Positions 49,166-58,257 of a stretch of DNA of 64,000 bases are shown here, one piece after another (the stretch's first letter is position 1; every line of letters begins with the position of its first letter). Below the pieces are notes generated by a model. The model ran no database searches. It was given only the letters and a program-made list of their open reading frames with translations, and had not been told where the DNA came from. Made by a program: the position numbers and the translations under genes. The DNA is from Sediminibacterium sp. FEMGT703S (GTDB taxonomy: Bacteria > Bacteroidota > Bacteroidia > Chitinophagales > Chitinophagaceae): positions 219,297 to 283,296 of the forward strand of contig PGCO01000004.1 in the NCBI GenBank assembly GCA_002786355.1, given 5' to 3'.

Positions 49166-49918
49166 TTAAATCAATTGGTTCATCGTGCTAAAATCAGCAT
49201 CGGTAGAGAGGTCTTTGATTAATTTAGTTAATCTATTCACCAATGCAGGTCCACACCATCTTCTAGTATAGCCCGGTAATCCAAATTGCTCAATAGGGGT
49301 GAATTCCCAAGGGTGAAAATAGAGACAGAGATATCCATCTTTTGCTAAAGTTTGTTTACATAATTGTAAATACAATGCATATGGCATATTCTTGAAACTC
49401 AACCAGAACAAGGGAATCCTTATTCCTGGACTAACAGAAGCGGGGATTCTTGTAATGCCCCCTTCTGTGTAAACCGTTCTTGGTAAGTGAAAGTTATTGT
49501 ACCTGCCCGGCAACCAAGTAGGATTGATAGAAGAGTCGTATGCATAACCTGCTGCTTTCACATCTTCCATTAAAACAGGACGCATCCTGGGCATTCTTAG
49601 TCCGCTTACTTTCTGCCCTGTAATTTCTTCTAATCGTAACCTAGATTTTAATAAATCTTCGGTTTCGTATGCAGTATGATAAAATGTATGAGAAGCAATT
49701 TCATGTGATAAAGCCAGCTTGCCGATTCTTTCAGGATAATGATTGGCAAAATTGGCTGTGGTAAATAAGGTACAAGGAACAGATTCTAATATTGGTGTAA
49801 TTGCATCAAGTCCTTCTATCCCAATTCGCATTTGATCTTCTACTGAAATTGCATGTTGATATTCTAAAGGCATATCAAATTCCTCTACGTCAAAACTCAA
49901 CAATACCTTCTTACTCAT
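49166..49918 (-). CDS. Polysaccharide deacetylase (NodB/ArnD-like)
   Basis: 250 residues, no signal peptide. The N-terminus LLSFDVEEFDMPLEY holds the catalytic Asp pair, LSHEIASHTFYHTAY the HxxxH zinc motif near residue 72, RMPRMRP the next motif, and YLCLYFHPWEF the C-terminal LxxH motif. It removes acetyl or formyl groups from sugars. The start overlaps by 4 bases the gene for a polyprenyl-phosphate-type GT2, so it probably acts on a lipid-linked sugar in the same pathway, as ArnD does. Confidence 0.85.
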   Translation of the reverse strand: MSKKVLLSFDVEEFDMPLEYQHAISVEDQMRIGIEGLDAITPILESVPCTLFTTANFANHYPERIGKLALSHEIASHTFYHTAYETEDLLKSRLRLEEITGQKVSGLRMPRMRPVLMEDVKAAGYAYDSSINPTWLPGRYNNFHLPRTVYTEGGITRIPASVSPGIRIPLFWLSFKNMPYALYLQLCKQTLAKDGYLCLYFHPWEFTPIEQFGLPGYTRRWCGPALVNRLTKLIKDLSTDADFSTMNQLI

Positions 49919-50844
49919 TTGCCCAAATTTGTTTCTTTAATAAGGTAATGTGGCCTGCTCTTGCTTTGCATGAAAAGTTTGCCCAAATAAAGTCCAATGA
50001 TTCCAAGAATCATCAGCTGTAATCCCCCAAAAAAAGCTATGGCAGCAATAATGGAAGCCCATCCAGAAACGGTATGGCCTTGATAAAAACTATAAATGAT
50101 ATACGGGATATATAAAACAGAAAGTAATGCAAAACTAAATCCTAGGTAAGCAGCCATGTACAAGGGTTTGGTACTAAAAGAAGTAATGCCTTGTAATGCA
50201 AATCGAACCATTTTTTTAATGGTATATTTAGACTCTCCCGATAAGCGTGGTGCAGGATAATAGGCTACACCTGCTTGGCTAAAGCCCATCCATTTAACCA
50301 ACCCTCTAATAAATAAATCATGCTCTCTTATTTGTTTAAATGCCTGAACCACTTTAGAGTCCATTAATCTAAAATCAGCTGTTCCTTGTTCTAGTTCTAT
50401 ATCAGACATATTGTTGATAATATCATAGAACATTGCTGATGTTTTTCTTTTTAAAAGAGATAAGTCAGTTTGTTCTTTTCGGATGGTATATACGATATCT
50501 GTGCCCTCTTCCCACTTTTGTAATAATAAAGGAATTAAATCTGGAGGATGCTGTAAGTCTGCATCCATCATGATTACACAGTCTCCATCTGCAAAATCTA
50601 ATCCTGCTTTTAATGCATTCTGATGTCCAAAGTTTCTAGACAGACTAATGAATTGAATATGATTATTTTTTTCAGCTTCCGATTTTAATACGAATAGGGT
50701 TTGATCTGTACTACCATCGTCTACAAACAAAATACGATAATCATATAACAATGGTGCCATTGTATTTTGAATAGCTGCTGCTATCACAGGCACATTGGCT
50801 TGTTCATTACAAGCAGGAATTACAAATATGACTAACTTACTCAT
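49915..50844 (-). CDS. Polyprenyl-phosphate glycosyltransferase (GT2, ArnC/GtrB-like)
   Basis: 309 residues. GT-A domain at about 1-225: IPACNEQANVPVIAAAI, LFVDDGSTDQTL, SRNFGHQNALKAGLDFADG and MMDADLQHPPDLIP with the metal-binding DAD. Two C-terminal membrane segments follow (about 235-255 and 270-295). This architecture is that of transferases that load a sugar onto a polyprenyl phosphate at the inner membrane. It overlaps both neighbours by 4 bases. Confidence 0.92.
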   Translation of the reverse strand: MSKLVIFVIPACNEQANVPVIAAAIQNTMAPLLYDYRILFVDDGSTDQTLFVLKSEAEKNNHIQFISLSRNFGHQNALKAGLDFADGDCVIMMDADLQHPPDLIPLLLQKWEEGTDIVYTIRKEQTDLSLLKRKTSAMFYDIINNMSDIELEQGTADFRLMDSKVVQAFKQIREHDLFIRGLVKWMGFSQAGVAYYPAPRLSGESKYTIKKMVRFALQGITSFSTKPLYMAAYLGFSFALLSVLYIPYIIYSFYQGHTVSGWASIIAAIAFFGGLQLMILGIIGLYLGKLFMQSKSRPHYLIKETNLGK

Positions 50845-52046
50845 CGTGTGGTTTGTTTAGACCAATTAATTTTCCAGCAACTTCCAATTAACCAGCACCA
50901 GATTACAAAACAGGGTAAGGCTTTCAAAGAATAGGCAAGTATAAAATTGATTCTAATATAATGGGGTATTAAGTCGGTTGGCGATAAAATTGAAAATAGA
51001 AATAAAAATAATAATAAAGCTTTTGCATTTGTTGATACAGGTTTTTTTTGCGTGATGAACCAAAGTGCTGCTCCTGTTACTGCTATTACAAATGTTGGGC
51101 TCTCAGCTGCAGAACTAAAAATCACTACCGATATTAATACCAATGCCAAGTAATTCAATTTGAAGTTTGGATGTTCTTGATTTTGTTTTTTTAATAATGG
51201 GATACCAAATAAAATTCCAGCACCTGCTATAATTGGGAAATCAATCGGACCATAAAACTTAAATATTCTGCGAATCATTCCAGGTACAGAAATATCTTGC
51301 AAACCGGCTGTTCTTGAATTGTCTATGTTTTGTTGGTTTCTTCTAATGATTTGATAATACCAATCTTCATAGCTCTGAACAATATAATCATAACTTGAAT
51401 ATAAAATAGGAGCTGCTATAATAACTATTAGCCAAACCAATAAGGAGATAATAAATTGAAATTTATTTTTGGAGAAAAAGAAAAAAGCCAATCCTGCAAT
51501 TCCATATAATTTGGTCAATATGCCTAAGGCAATAAATAAAGTAGCTATCCAATCTTTACCCCTTAACGTGAATACGAAAGTAAAAATGAAAAATGAAGTG
51601 AACATTGGATTAAACTGAACACTGTGAATAGATGTCATCATTTCAATCACAACAATCCAGTATGCAATAATTTTTTGTTTCTCTTCTAAGGGCAGCATTT
51701 TTAGTGCTACAAATAAAGCTGTTGCATTGGCCATGGCCCATAAAAAACATCCTAGATAGGCAGGAAATAATGCAAAAGGAGCAATTATCAACGAGAATGC
51801 TGGCCCGTAATTGTTAAATGAAACGTATTCATCTGGGTAATAACTGAACAAATATTTTTCCTGAACCACGTGGTTAAAAACACCTTCAAAAATTAAATAG
51901 TTGTCAATACTTGTAAGGCCTCTACTCATTTCAGAAATAACTGCAATGGCCGCCAATAAAAACCAGAGACAATAAATTAGATATACCGATCCAAATTGGG
52001 TTGTATCCCATTTTTTAAAAATGATATTTTCCAATTTTGAACGCAT
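50841..52046 (-). CDS. GT-C-type membrane protein (GT87/DUF2029-like)
   Basis: 401 residues with about ten membrane segments, one long loop after the first (residues 40-75), and the sequence SVQFNPMFTSFFIFTFVF followed by KDWIATLFIALGILTKLYG, the pattern of DUF2029/GT87 mannosyltransferases that use lipid-linked sugars. It overlaps the methyltransferase gene by 1 base and the GT2 gene by 4 bases. The likely job is transfer of the lipid-linked sugar on the periplasmic side. The family call is moderate. Confidence 0.68.
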   Translation of the reverse strand: MRSKLENIIFKKWDTTQFGSVYLIYCLWFLLAAIAVISEMSRGLTSIDNYLIFEGVFNHVVQEKYLFSYYPDEYVSFNNYGPAFSLIIAPFALFPAYLGCFLWAMANATALFVALKMLPLEEKQKIIAYWIVVIEMMTSIHSVQFNPMFTSFFIFTFVFTLRGKDWIATLFIALGILTKLYGIAGLAFFFFSKNKFQFIISLLVWLIVIIAAPILYSSYDYIVQSYEDWYYQIIRRNQQNIDNSRTAGLQDISVPGMIRRIFKFYGPIDFPIIAGAGILFGIPLLKKQNQEHPNFKLNYLALVLISVVIFSSAAESPTFVIAVTGAALWFITQKKPVSTNAKALLLFLFLFSILSPTDLIPHYIRINFILAYSLKALPCFVIWCWLIGSCWKINWSKQTTR

Positions 52047-52807
52047 TACTTTGCTTTTTTAAAGAATACCATTATTGAAACGCCAGCAGGAAAACGAAAT
52101 CCCCATTTTAATAAATAGTAGTCTATAGAGAAAATTCCTGCTAACAAGTTATTAAAAAATCCCTCAGTGCCAAATATGGCATGGTCCGATTCAACAGTTT
52201 TCTTTTTTGCCCCCCTTAACTTACTTAATCCTGTTGCTAATAATCTAAATACAGCAATGGGAATAAAAAGGAGGGAATTGAAATAAGTATGGTATACAAT
52301 TTTGCCCTTATGTTTTTTTAATAATTTCAGTAGTTCGGTTTTAGTATACCTTCTAAAATGCTGATTAATTTCATCGTGCTCACCCCATAAAAAGGCATAA
52401 GCAGGAACTGTTATAGCTACATGACCGCCTGGTTTACAAACGCGCATCATCTCTTCCACTGCTTTTGTATCGTCCGCTACATGTTCAATAACATCAAAAG
52501 CACAGACTAAATCGTAGCTATTATTTTCGAATGGCAATTCGGTAATAGACCCTTGAATGAGCGGGGTGCTCAAAAATGTTTTCGTAAAATCACAGCATTC
52601 TTGGTCATACTCTACAGACATCACTTCTCCAAACTCAGTAAGCATATCAGAAGTGGTTCCAGTGGCTGCCCCTATATTTAATGATTGTATTCCCTTTGGG
52701 GATTGCAGCTGGCGGTGGATTCGATCCCTCAAAATCCTTCTTCTAACAGTAAACCACCAGTTTACCCTCTCCAAATGATAATATTCTTTAAAGTATTGTT
52801 GGTCCAT
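52046..52807 (-). CDS. SAM-dependent methyltransferase, class I
   Basis: 253 residues. The SAM-binding strand is SLNIGAATGTTSDMLTEFG near residue 42, the acidic loop VEYDQECC and motif IV YDLVCAFDVIEHVADD near residue 108 are typical of methyltransferase family 11, and VCKPGGHVAITVPAY follows. Hydrophobic stretches in the C-terminal third suggest membrane association. It is the first gene of the 12-gene leftward run. The substrate may be the lipid-linked glycan made by its neighbours. Confidence 0.85.
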   Translation of the reverse strand: MDQQYFKEYYHLERVNWWFTVRRRILRDRIHRQLQSPKGIQSLNIGAATGTTSDMLTEFGEVMSVEYDQECCDFTKTFLSTPLIQGSITELPFENNSYDLVCAFDVIEHVADDTKAVEEMMRVCKPGGHVAITVPAYAFLWGEHDEINQHFRRYTKTELLKLLKKHKGKIVYHTYFNSLLFIPIAVFRLLATGLSKLRGAKKKTVESDHAIFGTEGFFNNLLAGIFSIDYYLLKWGFRFPAGVSIMVFFKKAK

Positions 52808-52878
52808 GAATTTCTAGATGCGTTGCAAGTAACGAAAAATCTGCTACAAATTAACAGGGGTATACCAGCTAAAAAAAT

Positions 52879-52886
52879 TACTTTTG
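52879..52886 (+). promoter_or_regulatory. Candidate -7 element of the deoxyhypusine-synthase-like gene
   Basis: TACTTTTG, an exact TAnnTTTG match, 21 bases upstream of the ATG at 52908. -33 element not evident. Confidence 0.4.
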
Positions 52887-52907
52887 CCCCTCTAAAAATT
52901 ATCAAAA

Positions 52908-53882
52908 ATGAGCAAAGGACCTGTTTCTCAGTTTGTAGAACATCATTATAGACATTTTAATGCCGCGGCTTTGGTGGATGCAGCCAAAGGTTATGAAACC
53001 CATTTATTAGAAGGAGGGAAAATGTTGGTGAGCTTGGCGGGTGCAATGAGTACTGCCGAATTGGGCATTAGCTTAGCAGAAATGATTCGTCAAGATAAAG
53101 TGGCCATCATCAGTTGTACAGGCGCCAATTTAGAAGAAGATATTATGAATTTAGTGGCGCATAGTCATTATAAGCGTGTTCCTAATTATCGTGATTTGAG
53201 TCCTCAAGAAGAGTGGGATTTATTAGAAAATCATTACAACCGTGTAACGGATACCTGTATTCCGGAAGAAGAAGCTTTTCGCCGTTTACAAAAACATATT
53301 TACAAGGTTTGGAAAGACGCCGACAATGCGGGAGAACGTTATTTTCCGCATGAGTTCATGTACAAAATGTTGTTAAGTGGAGATTTGGAACAATACTATG
53401 AAATTGATCCAAAGAATAGTTGGATGTTGGCTGCTGCTGAAAAGAATCTACCGATTGTAGTTCCAGGTTGGGAAGACAGTACAATGGGAAATATTTTTGC
53501 TTCTTATGTTATTAAGCAAGAATTGAAAGCATCTACCATGAAGAGTGGGATTGAGTACATGGTATGGTTAACCGAGTGGTATCGTGCAAACAGTGGAGGT
53601 AAAGGGGTAGGATTCTTCCAGATTGGTGGCGGTATTGCAGGTGACTTCCCGATTTGCGTTGTGCCAATGATGTACCAAGATTTAGAATGGCATGATGTGC
53701 CTTTCTGGAGCTATTTCTGCCAAATTAGTGACTCTACTACTTCTTACGGATCTTATTCTGGAGCAGTACCCAACGAAAAAATTACTTGGGGTAAATTAGA
53801 TATTCATACTCCCAAATACATAGTAGAAAGTGATGCAACCATTGTGGTTCCGTTGATTTTTGCGTATTTGTTAGGATGGTAA
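52908..53882 (+). CDS. Deoxyhypusine synthase-like protein
   Basis: 324 residues, cytoplasmic. The NAD-binding and polyamine-site signatures of the DHS family are present: LVSLAGAMSTAELGISLAEMI, IISCTGANLEEDIMNLVAH near residue 70, MGNIFASYVI, and FFQIGGGIAGDFPICV. The catalytic-lysine region is SGAVPNEKITWGKLD near residue 285-297, matching eukaryotic DHS (SGA-x-PDEA-x-SWGK) including the Lys that carries the intermediate. Bacteria lack eIF5A, so the substrate must differ; a homospermidine-type polyamine or another protein lysine are options. Single gene with its own promoter and terminator. Confidence 0.88.
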   Translation: MSKGPVSQFVEHHYRHFNAAALVDAAKGYETHLLEGGKMLVSLAGAMSTAELGISLAEMIRQDKVAIISCTGANLEEDIMNLVAHSHYKRVPNYRDLSPQEEWDLLENHYNRVTDTCIPEEEAFRRLQKHIYKVWKDADNAGERYFPHEFMYKMLLSGDLEQYYEIDPKNSWMLAAAEKNLPIVVPGWEDSTMGNIFASYVIKQELKASTMKSGIEYMVWLTEWYRANSGGKGVGFFQIGGGIAGDFPICVVPMMYQDLEWHDVPFWSYFCQISDSTTSYGSYSGAVPNEKITWGKLDIHTPKYIVESDATIVVPLIFAYLLGW

Positions 53883-53903
53883 TATAATAGATTGCATAAA
53901 ATT

Positions 53904-53937
53904 AAAAGCCCCGGCACTAGTTTAGGCCGGGGCTTTT
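53904..53937. terminator. Bidirectional terminator between the DHS-like gene and M28 peptidase
   Basis: A perfect 12-bp stem (AAAAGCCCCGGC / GCCGGGGCTTTT) with a 10-base loop. The T-run on each strand is part of the stem, so it can stop both the rightward DHS-like transcript and the leftward M28 transcript. Confidence 0.88.
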
Positions 53938-53985
53938 ATTTGCTTCACTTTCCATATATCGGAAAGTTATATTGTTATTCTATTA

Positions 53986-55533
53986 TTATCTAGCAGGCAT
54001 TGTCAAAGGAATATCTCTCTTTAACATTTCGTCTCTATTAGCCATTTCCCAAGCTGTATGAAATACAAGCTTTGCTCTTTTCTCCATTAGTTCAAAGTTG
54101 ATTTTATCAACAGTGTCACCAGGTTGGTGATATTCAGCTTTTAGCATTCCATCATAGAAAAATAAGATGGGCACTCCTTTACGAGCAAAATTGTAATGGT
54201 CGCTTCTATAGTAAATTCTATTCAAGTCTTTAGGATCGTCGTATTTGTAATCCAAAGTCATGTTCAAGTACTTGGTATTTACTCCTTCATTAATTTTTAC
54301 TAAATCAGAGCTTAATTTATCGTGACCAATTACATAAATGTAGTTCAATGTATCAGCAGATTTTCTTTCTGTATCTACACGACCAATCATATCAGTATTT
54401 AAGTTAACTGTGGTTTTATCTAAAGGGAAAATTGGATTTTCAGAATAGTATTGAGAACCCCAAAGACCTTTTTCTTCACCTGTTACTGTCATAAATGCCA
54501 AAGTTCTACGAGGCTTATTACCTTTTTTAGCTGCAGCTGCAAAAGCTTCTGCCATTTGCATAACACCCACTGTACCAGAACCATCATCGTCTGCCCCGTA
54601 ATAAATTACATCACCTCTTTTACCAAGGTGATCATGGTGACCTGTCATGAAAACGTACTCGTCTTTCTTGTCAGTTCCTTCAATGATTCCAATAACGTTA
54701 CTGGTTTCTAGTGTGGTAGATTTTTTATCGGCATTAATGCTTAGTTCAGCCACATATTTTCCTTTGGATAAAGCAGCCAAACCATCGCTTGATAATTTAG
54801 TGGTTCTACCTGCTAAAGCAGAAGCAATTTCTTCTGAAACAGTTAGCATCATAAATGGAGCACCAGTAGGCTTATTCATATAAATATTACCCTTTGTAGG
54901 AGTAGCTGTTTTACGCGGAAAATCTTTTGAAACCAAAACGATTCCGGTTGCACCCGCAGCTCTTGCGGCTCCAGCTTTTGCAGCACCTGAAATAGGACTA
55001 GGCGTTCTTGATCCTGCTACAGGAGCAGGCGCCTTATATCCTGCAGGAGCGCCATCTAGCATCATTACAATTTTTCCTTTTACATCAAGGCCAGCATAGT
55101 CATCCATAGAAGCGGCTTTGTCAACAATGCCGTACCCTACAAAAACTAATTCCTTAGAAGTATTTTTACCATTTACAATGGATTGTAAAGAAGTCATGTA
55201 GTCTTTGTCCCAATTGTATAATTTACCATTTACTCTTAATTCAAAACTAGCTAGCTCGTCTTGATACACATTAAAGTACTGATGGTAGCTATTCCCATTA
55301 CCAGGTTTTAGCCCCATTCTTTTAAATTCAGATTCAATGTAAGCGGCTGCTTTTCTTTCACCAGGCATTCCAGTTTCTCTTCCCTCCATTTCTGGGCCTG
55401 CCAAAATGGTCAATTTTTCTTTCATTGAAGCGGGGGTAATTAATGCAGCAAACTTGGCTGATGCATCTGCTTTTTGTCCGTATGCAATTCCAGTAGAAAG
55501 GAACATTGCACCAAACAGGATTTTTTTGATCAT
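53986..55533 (-). CDS. M28 family metallopeptidase with PA domain
   Basis: 515 residues, secreted (signal peptide about 1-19, ending IAYGQ). A protease-associated insert lies at about residues 110-270. The zinc peptidase core shows FMTGHHDHLG, YGADDDGSGTVG, VTGEEKGLWGS, NTDMIGRVD and EYHQPGDTVD, that is, the H, D, E-E, D and H ligands in order. M28 enzymes are aminopeptidases or carboxypeptidases. It follows rpiB in a four-gene leftward group. Confidence 0.93.
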   Translation of the reverse strand: MIKKILFGAMFLSTGIAYGQKADASAKFAALITPASMKEKLTILAGPEMEGRETGMPGERKAAAYIESEFKRMGLKPGNGNSYHQYFNVYQDELASFELRVNGKLYNWDKDYMTSLQSIVNGKNTSKELVFVGYGIVDKAASMDDYAGLDVKGKIVMMLDGAPAGYKAPAPVAGSRTPSPISGAAKAGAARAAGATGIVLVSKDFPRKTATPTKGNIYMNKPTGAPFMMLTVSEEIASALAGRTTKLSSDGLAALSKGKYVAELSINADKKSTTLETSNVIGIIEGTDKKDEYVFMTGHHDHLGKRGDVIYYGADDDGSGTVGVMQMAEAFAAAAKKGNKPRRTLAFMTVTGEEKGLWGSQYYSENPIFPLDKTTVNLNTDMIGRVDTERKSADTLNYIYVIGHDKLSSDLVKINEGVNTKYLNMTLDYKYDDPKDLNRIYYRSDHYNFARKGVPILFFYDGMLKAEYHQPGDTVDKINFELMEKRAKLVFHTAWEMANRDEMLKRDIPLTMPAR

Positions 55534-55544
55534 GTTGTTTTGGT

Positions 55545-56000
55545 TTAGTTACAGCTAATTTTTTGCACTCGGTTGGCATGTCTGCCAGCTTCAAATGCGG
55601 TATTCATAAAAAGATCAATCATTTGTTCAGCCAAGGGTAAAGCCACGAATCTTGCAGGAATACAGATGATATTTGCATCATTATGTAACCTAGATAATTC
55701 AGCTACATCATTTTGCCAACATATGGCCGCTCTTATTCCTTGATGCTTGTTGGCAGTGATGGCAACTCCATTGGCACTTCCACAAATCAAAATACCAAAT
55801 CCTGCTTCCCCTTTTTCTACAGCGTTTGCAGTAGGATGTGCAAAGTCGGGATAATCTACAGAATCTAGTGAATAAGTTCCATGGTCGGTAACCTGGTAAC
55901 CTTTTTCGGTTAACCAAGTGATTAAAGCAGATTTATAAGTAAATCCTGCATGGTCGCTTCCAATGGCAATAGGTTTAGTAGCATCAAAAATATAAGGCAT
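55545..56000 (-). CDS. rpiB: Ribose 5-phosphate isomerase B
   Basis: 151 residues, RpiB/LacAB fold. The N-terminal IAIGSDHAGFTYKSAL has the substrate-binding Asp-His; the catalytic Cys is in GILICGSANGVAITANKHQG near residue 72; HNDANIICIPARFV follows near residue 103. It interconverts ribose 5-phosphate and ribulose 5-phosphate in the pentose phosphate pathway. It lies 11 bases before the M28 gene and 33 bases after tatC. Confidence 0.93.
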   Translation of the reverse strand: MPYIFDATKPIAIGSDHAGFTYKSALITWLTEKGYQVTDHGTYSLDSVDYPDFAHPTANAVEKGEAGFGILICGSANGVAITANKHQGIRAAICWQNDVAELSRLHNDANIICIPARFVALPLAEQMIDLFMNTAFEAGRHANRVQKISCN

Positions 56001-56033
56001 AAAATAAACTTTATTATAAGATATATAGGTTGA

Positions 56034-56888
56034 TTAATCCCACTCTTTGTCTTCTTCTTTCTCTAATTTTTTGAATACTCTAGCAGACACCAGTATACTC
56101 AATTCATATAAAAGGAATAAAGGAATAAACACAATTAACTGACTCATCCAATCTGGACTAGGGGTAATAAATGCAGCAACAATTAAAATAATGACTACTG
56201 CATATTTACGGGTAGCTCTTAAAAAACTTGGAGTAATAATTCCTATCTGTGTTAAAATATAGGCCAATACTGGTAATTCAAAAGCAAGGCCACAGCCCAA
56301 AATAATATTGGTTAAGTTATCTAAATAGTCGGAGAAAGTGGGCCTTGTTACAATCATATTTTCGGTACCCAACTGAAATCCGGCTAAGAAGTTAAAGGTA
56401 AAAGGACCCAATAAGAAATAGCCAAAAGCTGCGCCACAAAAGAAGAAGAAAGAAACCCAAAAAATAATAAAGCGAGTGTTTTTAACTTCTTTTTCTTTTA
56501 AAGCAGGTTTCACAAAGCGCCAGAACTCCCAAAAAATATACGGGAAAGCCAAAATGATCCCACCTACAATTGCCATACTTATGGTGCTTAAAAACTGGCC
56601 ACCAAAAGTGGTACTCTGCATAGTAACTTCAACAGGAGGCATACAGAGTGCTTCACCTATACCTAGCCAATGACTGAAATCGCAAAGGGCTTTATAACTA
56701 ACAAAGTCTTTATTGATTGGTCCAACAATGATATTATCAAATATCCAGTTACGATATATGAATATTACCAAAGCCATTACCAAAATTGAAATAACTGAAC
56801 GGATGATATGTCCCCTTAGTTCTTCAAGATGGTCTATAAATGACATCTCTTCTTTATCTCCCGATGCTGTTCTATTAAATAGTGCCAT
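56034..56888 (-). CDS. tatC: Twin-arginine translocase subunit TatC
   Basis: 284 residues with six membrane segments. The N-terminal FIDHLEELRGHIIRSV is the conserved TatC motif contacting the RR signal, FWRFVKPALKEKEVK marks the first cytoplasmic loop, and YVLTQ-like LAYILTQIGIITPSFLR with DWMSQLIVFIPLFLLYE closes it. It forms the Tat receptor and exports folded proteins. TatA/B are not in the window. At least three proteins here have clear RR signals (25072, 25697, 28864). It lies 2 bases downstream of the CNNM/CBS gene. Confidence 0.95.
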   Translation of the reverse strand: MALFNRTASGDKEEMSFIDHLEELRGHIIRSVISILVMALVIFIYRNWIFDNIIVGPINKDFVSYKALCDFSHWLGIGEALCMPPVEVTMQSTTFGGQFLSTISMAIVGGIILAFPYIFWEFWRFVKPALKEKEVKNTRFIIFWVSFFFFCGAAFGYFLLGPFTFNFLAGFQLGTENMIVTRPTFSDYLDNLTNIILGCGLAFELPVLAYILTQIGIITPSFLRATRKYAVVIILIVAAFITPSPDWMSQLIVFIPLFLLYELSILVSARVFKKLEKEEDKEWD

Positions 56889-56890
56889 AT

Positions 56891-58150
56891 TTATTGTAAT
56901 ACTTTCATCTTAACCATTTCTATCCTACGTTCGGATACAGTTAAAATATCAAACTTGAAATTATTGATGATAATGGTTTCTTTTTGTTTAGGAATGGTTT
57001 CATGTTCATTAATGATATAACCACTTAAGGTTTCTGAATCACTAGCAGGAAAATCTAAATGATATTTTTCATTCAAATAATCCAATTCCATTCTGCCACT
57101 AAAAATAAATTCGTCTTCTGCTAATTGTTTTTCTACAAATTCTTCGGTATCATATTCGTCTTGAATTTCACCAAAAATTTCTTCTAATAAATCTTCCATG
57201 GTTACTATACCAGAAGTGCCCCCAAATTCATCTACCACCCATGCAATACTTTTTCTTTCTTTGGAAAATTTATTCATCAAATCGGTAGCGCTCATGCTTT
57301 CTGGAACAGCAACAATTGGATGCAGCATTGCTTTAATGCTTTCAGGGCGGTTAAATAAATCTAATTGATGTATGTAACCAACAATATTGTCAATGCTATT
57401 TTCGTAAACCAATAGTTTACTCAATTTTGTCTGAATAAATAAATTCCTCGCTTCACCAATAGAGTCAGTCACTTCTAGTGCAACAATTTCTGTTCTAGGT
57501 ACCAAGCATTGCCTGATCTTTATGGTAGGTAAGCTTAATGCATTTTCAAAAAGCTCTGTATTCAACTCTTGATTTTCATCGTCTTGATCCTTGGTCTGTT
57601 GAAAAAAATGTTCTAAGTCAATTTTAGTAAAAGCTTCATTTTTATCTTTCACTCGAACATTAAAAATATATTTCAACATCCACTGAGAAATATTAACGAA
57701 CAAATTGGTTAATGGAAGAAAAAGGTGATGAAAAAAATTAGCAAGAGGCGCAAATGCAAATAATAAACTATCGTTCTTCGCCCTAAAAATAGCTTTGGGT
57801 AAAAACTTACCGATTATCAGAACTACTAAAGTAGATATTAATGTATCGAAAGCTAGCTTTAAAAGATTGTTTTCAATTTGTAAAGGCATCCAAATGCCCG
57901 TTTTTAGTAATTCGTCAAAAAGTAATCCGTAGATCACTAAAAACAGGTTCACTCCAATCAGGCAGGTCCCAATAAATCGGGCTGGAGATTCAATAAACTG
58001 AGCCAAAATAGCCCCGCTTCTTTTGCCTTGTTTTTTCTTTAGTTCAATACTCAAGCGATTGGCAGTCACGAATGCAATTTCATACCCCGCAAAAAAGCCG
58101 ATAAAAAGCAAAGTACCCACTATACTAAGAATGGTATAGATATGCGTCAT
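56891..58150 (-). CDS. CNNM/HlyC-CorC family protein (DUF21-CBS-CorC)
   Basis: 419 residues. The N-terminal DUF21 membrane domain (about residues 1-150, four segments) starts IGFFAGYEIAFVTANRLSIELKKKQG. Two CBS motifs follow at about 205-335 (IRQCLVPRTEIVALEV, then AWVVDEFGGTSGIVTMEDLLEEIFGEI). A C-terminal CorC_HlyC transporter-associated domain ends it. Members export Mg2+ or Co2+. The gliding protein GldE has the same build, so it could be GldE, but neighbouring gld genes are absent. First in the group with tatC, rpiB and the M28 gene. Confidence 0.88.
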   Translation of the reverse strand: MTHIYTILSIVGTLLFIGFFAGYEIAFVTANRLSIELKKKQGKRSGAILAQFIESPARFIGTCLIGVNLFLVIYGLLFDELLKTGIWMPLQIENNLLKLAFDTLISTLVVLIIGKFLPKAIFRAKNDSLLFAFAPLANFFHHLFLPLTNLFVNISQWMLKYIFNVRVKDKNEAFTKIDLEHFFQQTKDQDDENQELNTELFENALSLPTIKIRQCLVPRTEIVALEVTDSIGEARNLFIQTKLSKLLVYENSIDNIVGYIHQLDLFNRPESIKAMLHPIVAVPESMSATDLMNKFSKERKSIAWVVDEFGGTSGIVTMEDLLEEIFGEIQDEYDTEEFVEKQLAEDEFIFSGRMELDYLNEKYHLDFPASDSETLSGYIINEHETIPKQKETIIINNFKFDILTVSERRIEMVKMKVLQ

Positions 58151-58175
58151 AATGGGTCAAAGTTAAGGTATATAC

Positions 58176-58206
58176 TATAATAAAGTACCCCGTGAAAACG
58201 GGGTAC
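58176..58206 (-). terminator. Intrinsic terminator after the ECF-linked gene set
   Basis: A perfect 9-bp stem (GTACCCCGT 58185-58193 / ACGGGGTAC 58198-58206) with GAAA loop bases on the plus strand. Read on the minus strand it is followed by TTTATTATAG. It terminates the sigma - anti-sigma - DUF4097-like transcript, 51 bases after the last stop. Confidence 0.8.
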
Positions 58207-58257
58207 GATACCGACTTAACACATGAGCATCGGTGCTGTAAAATTTATATAATTATT

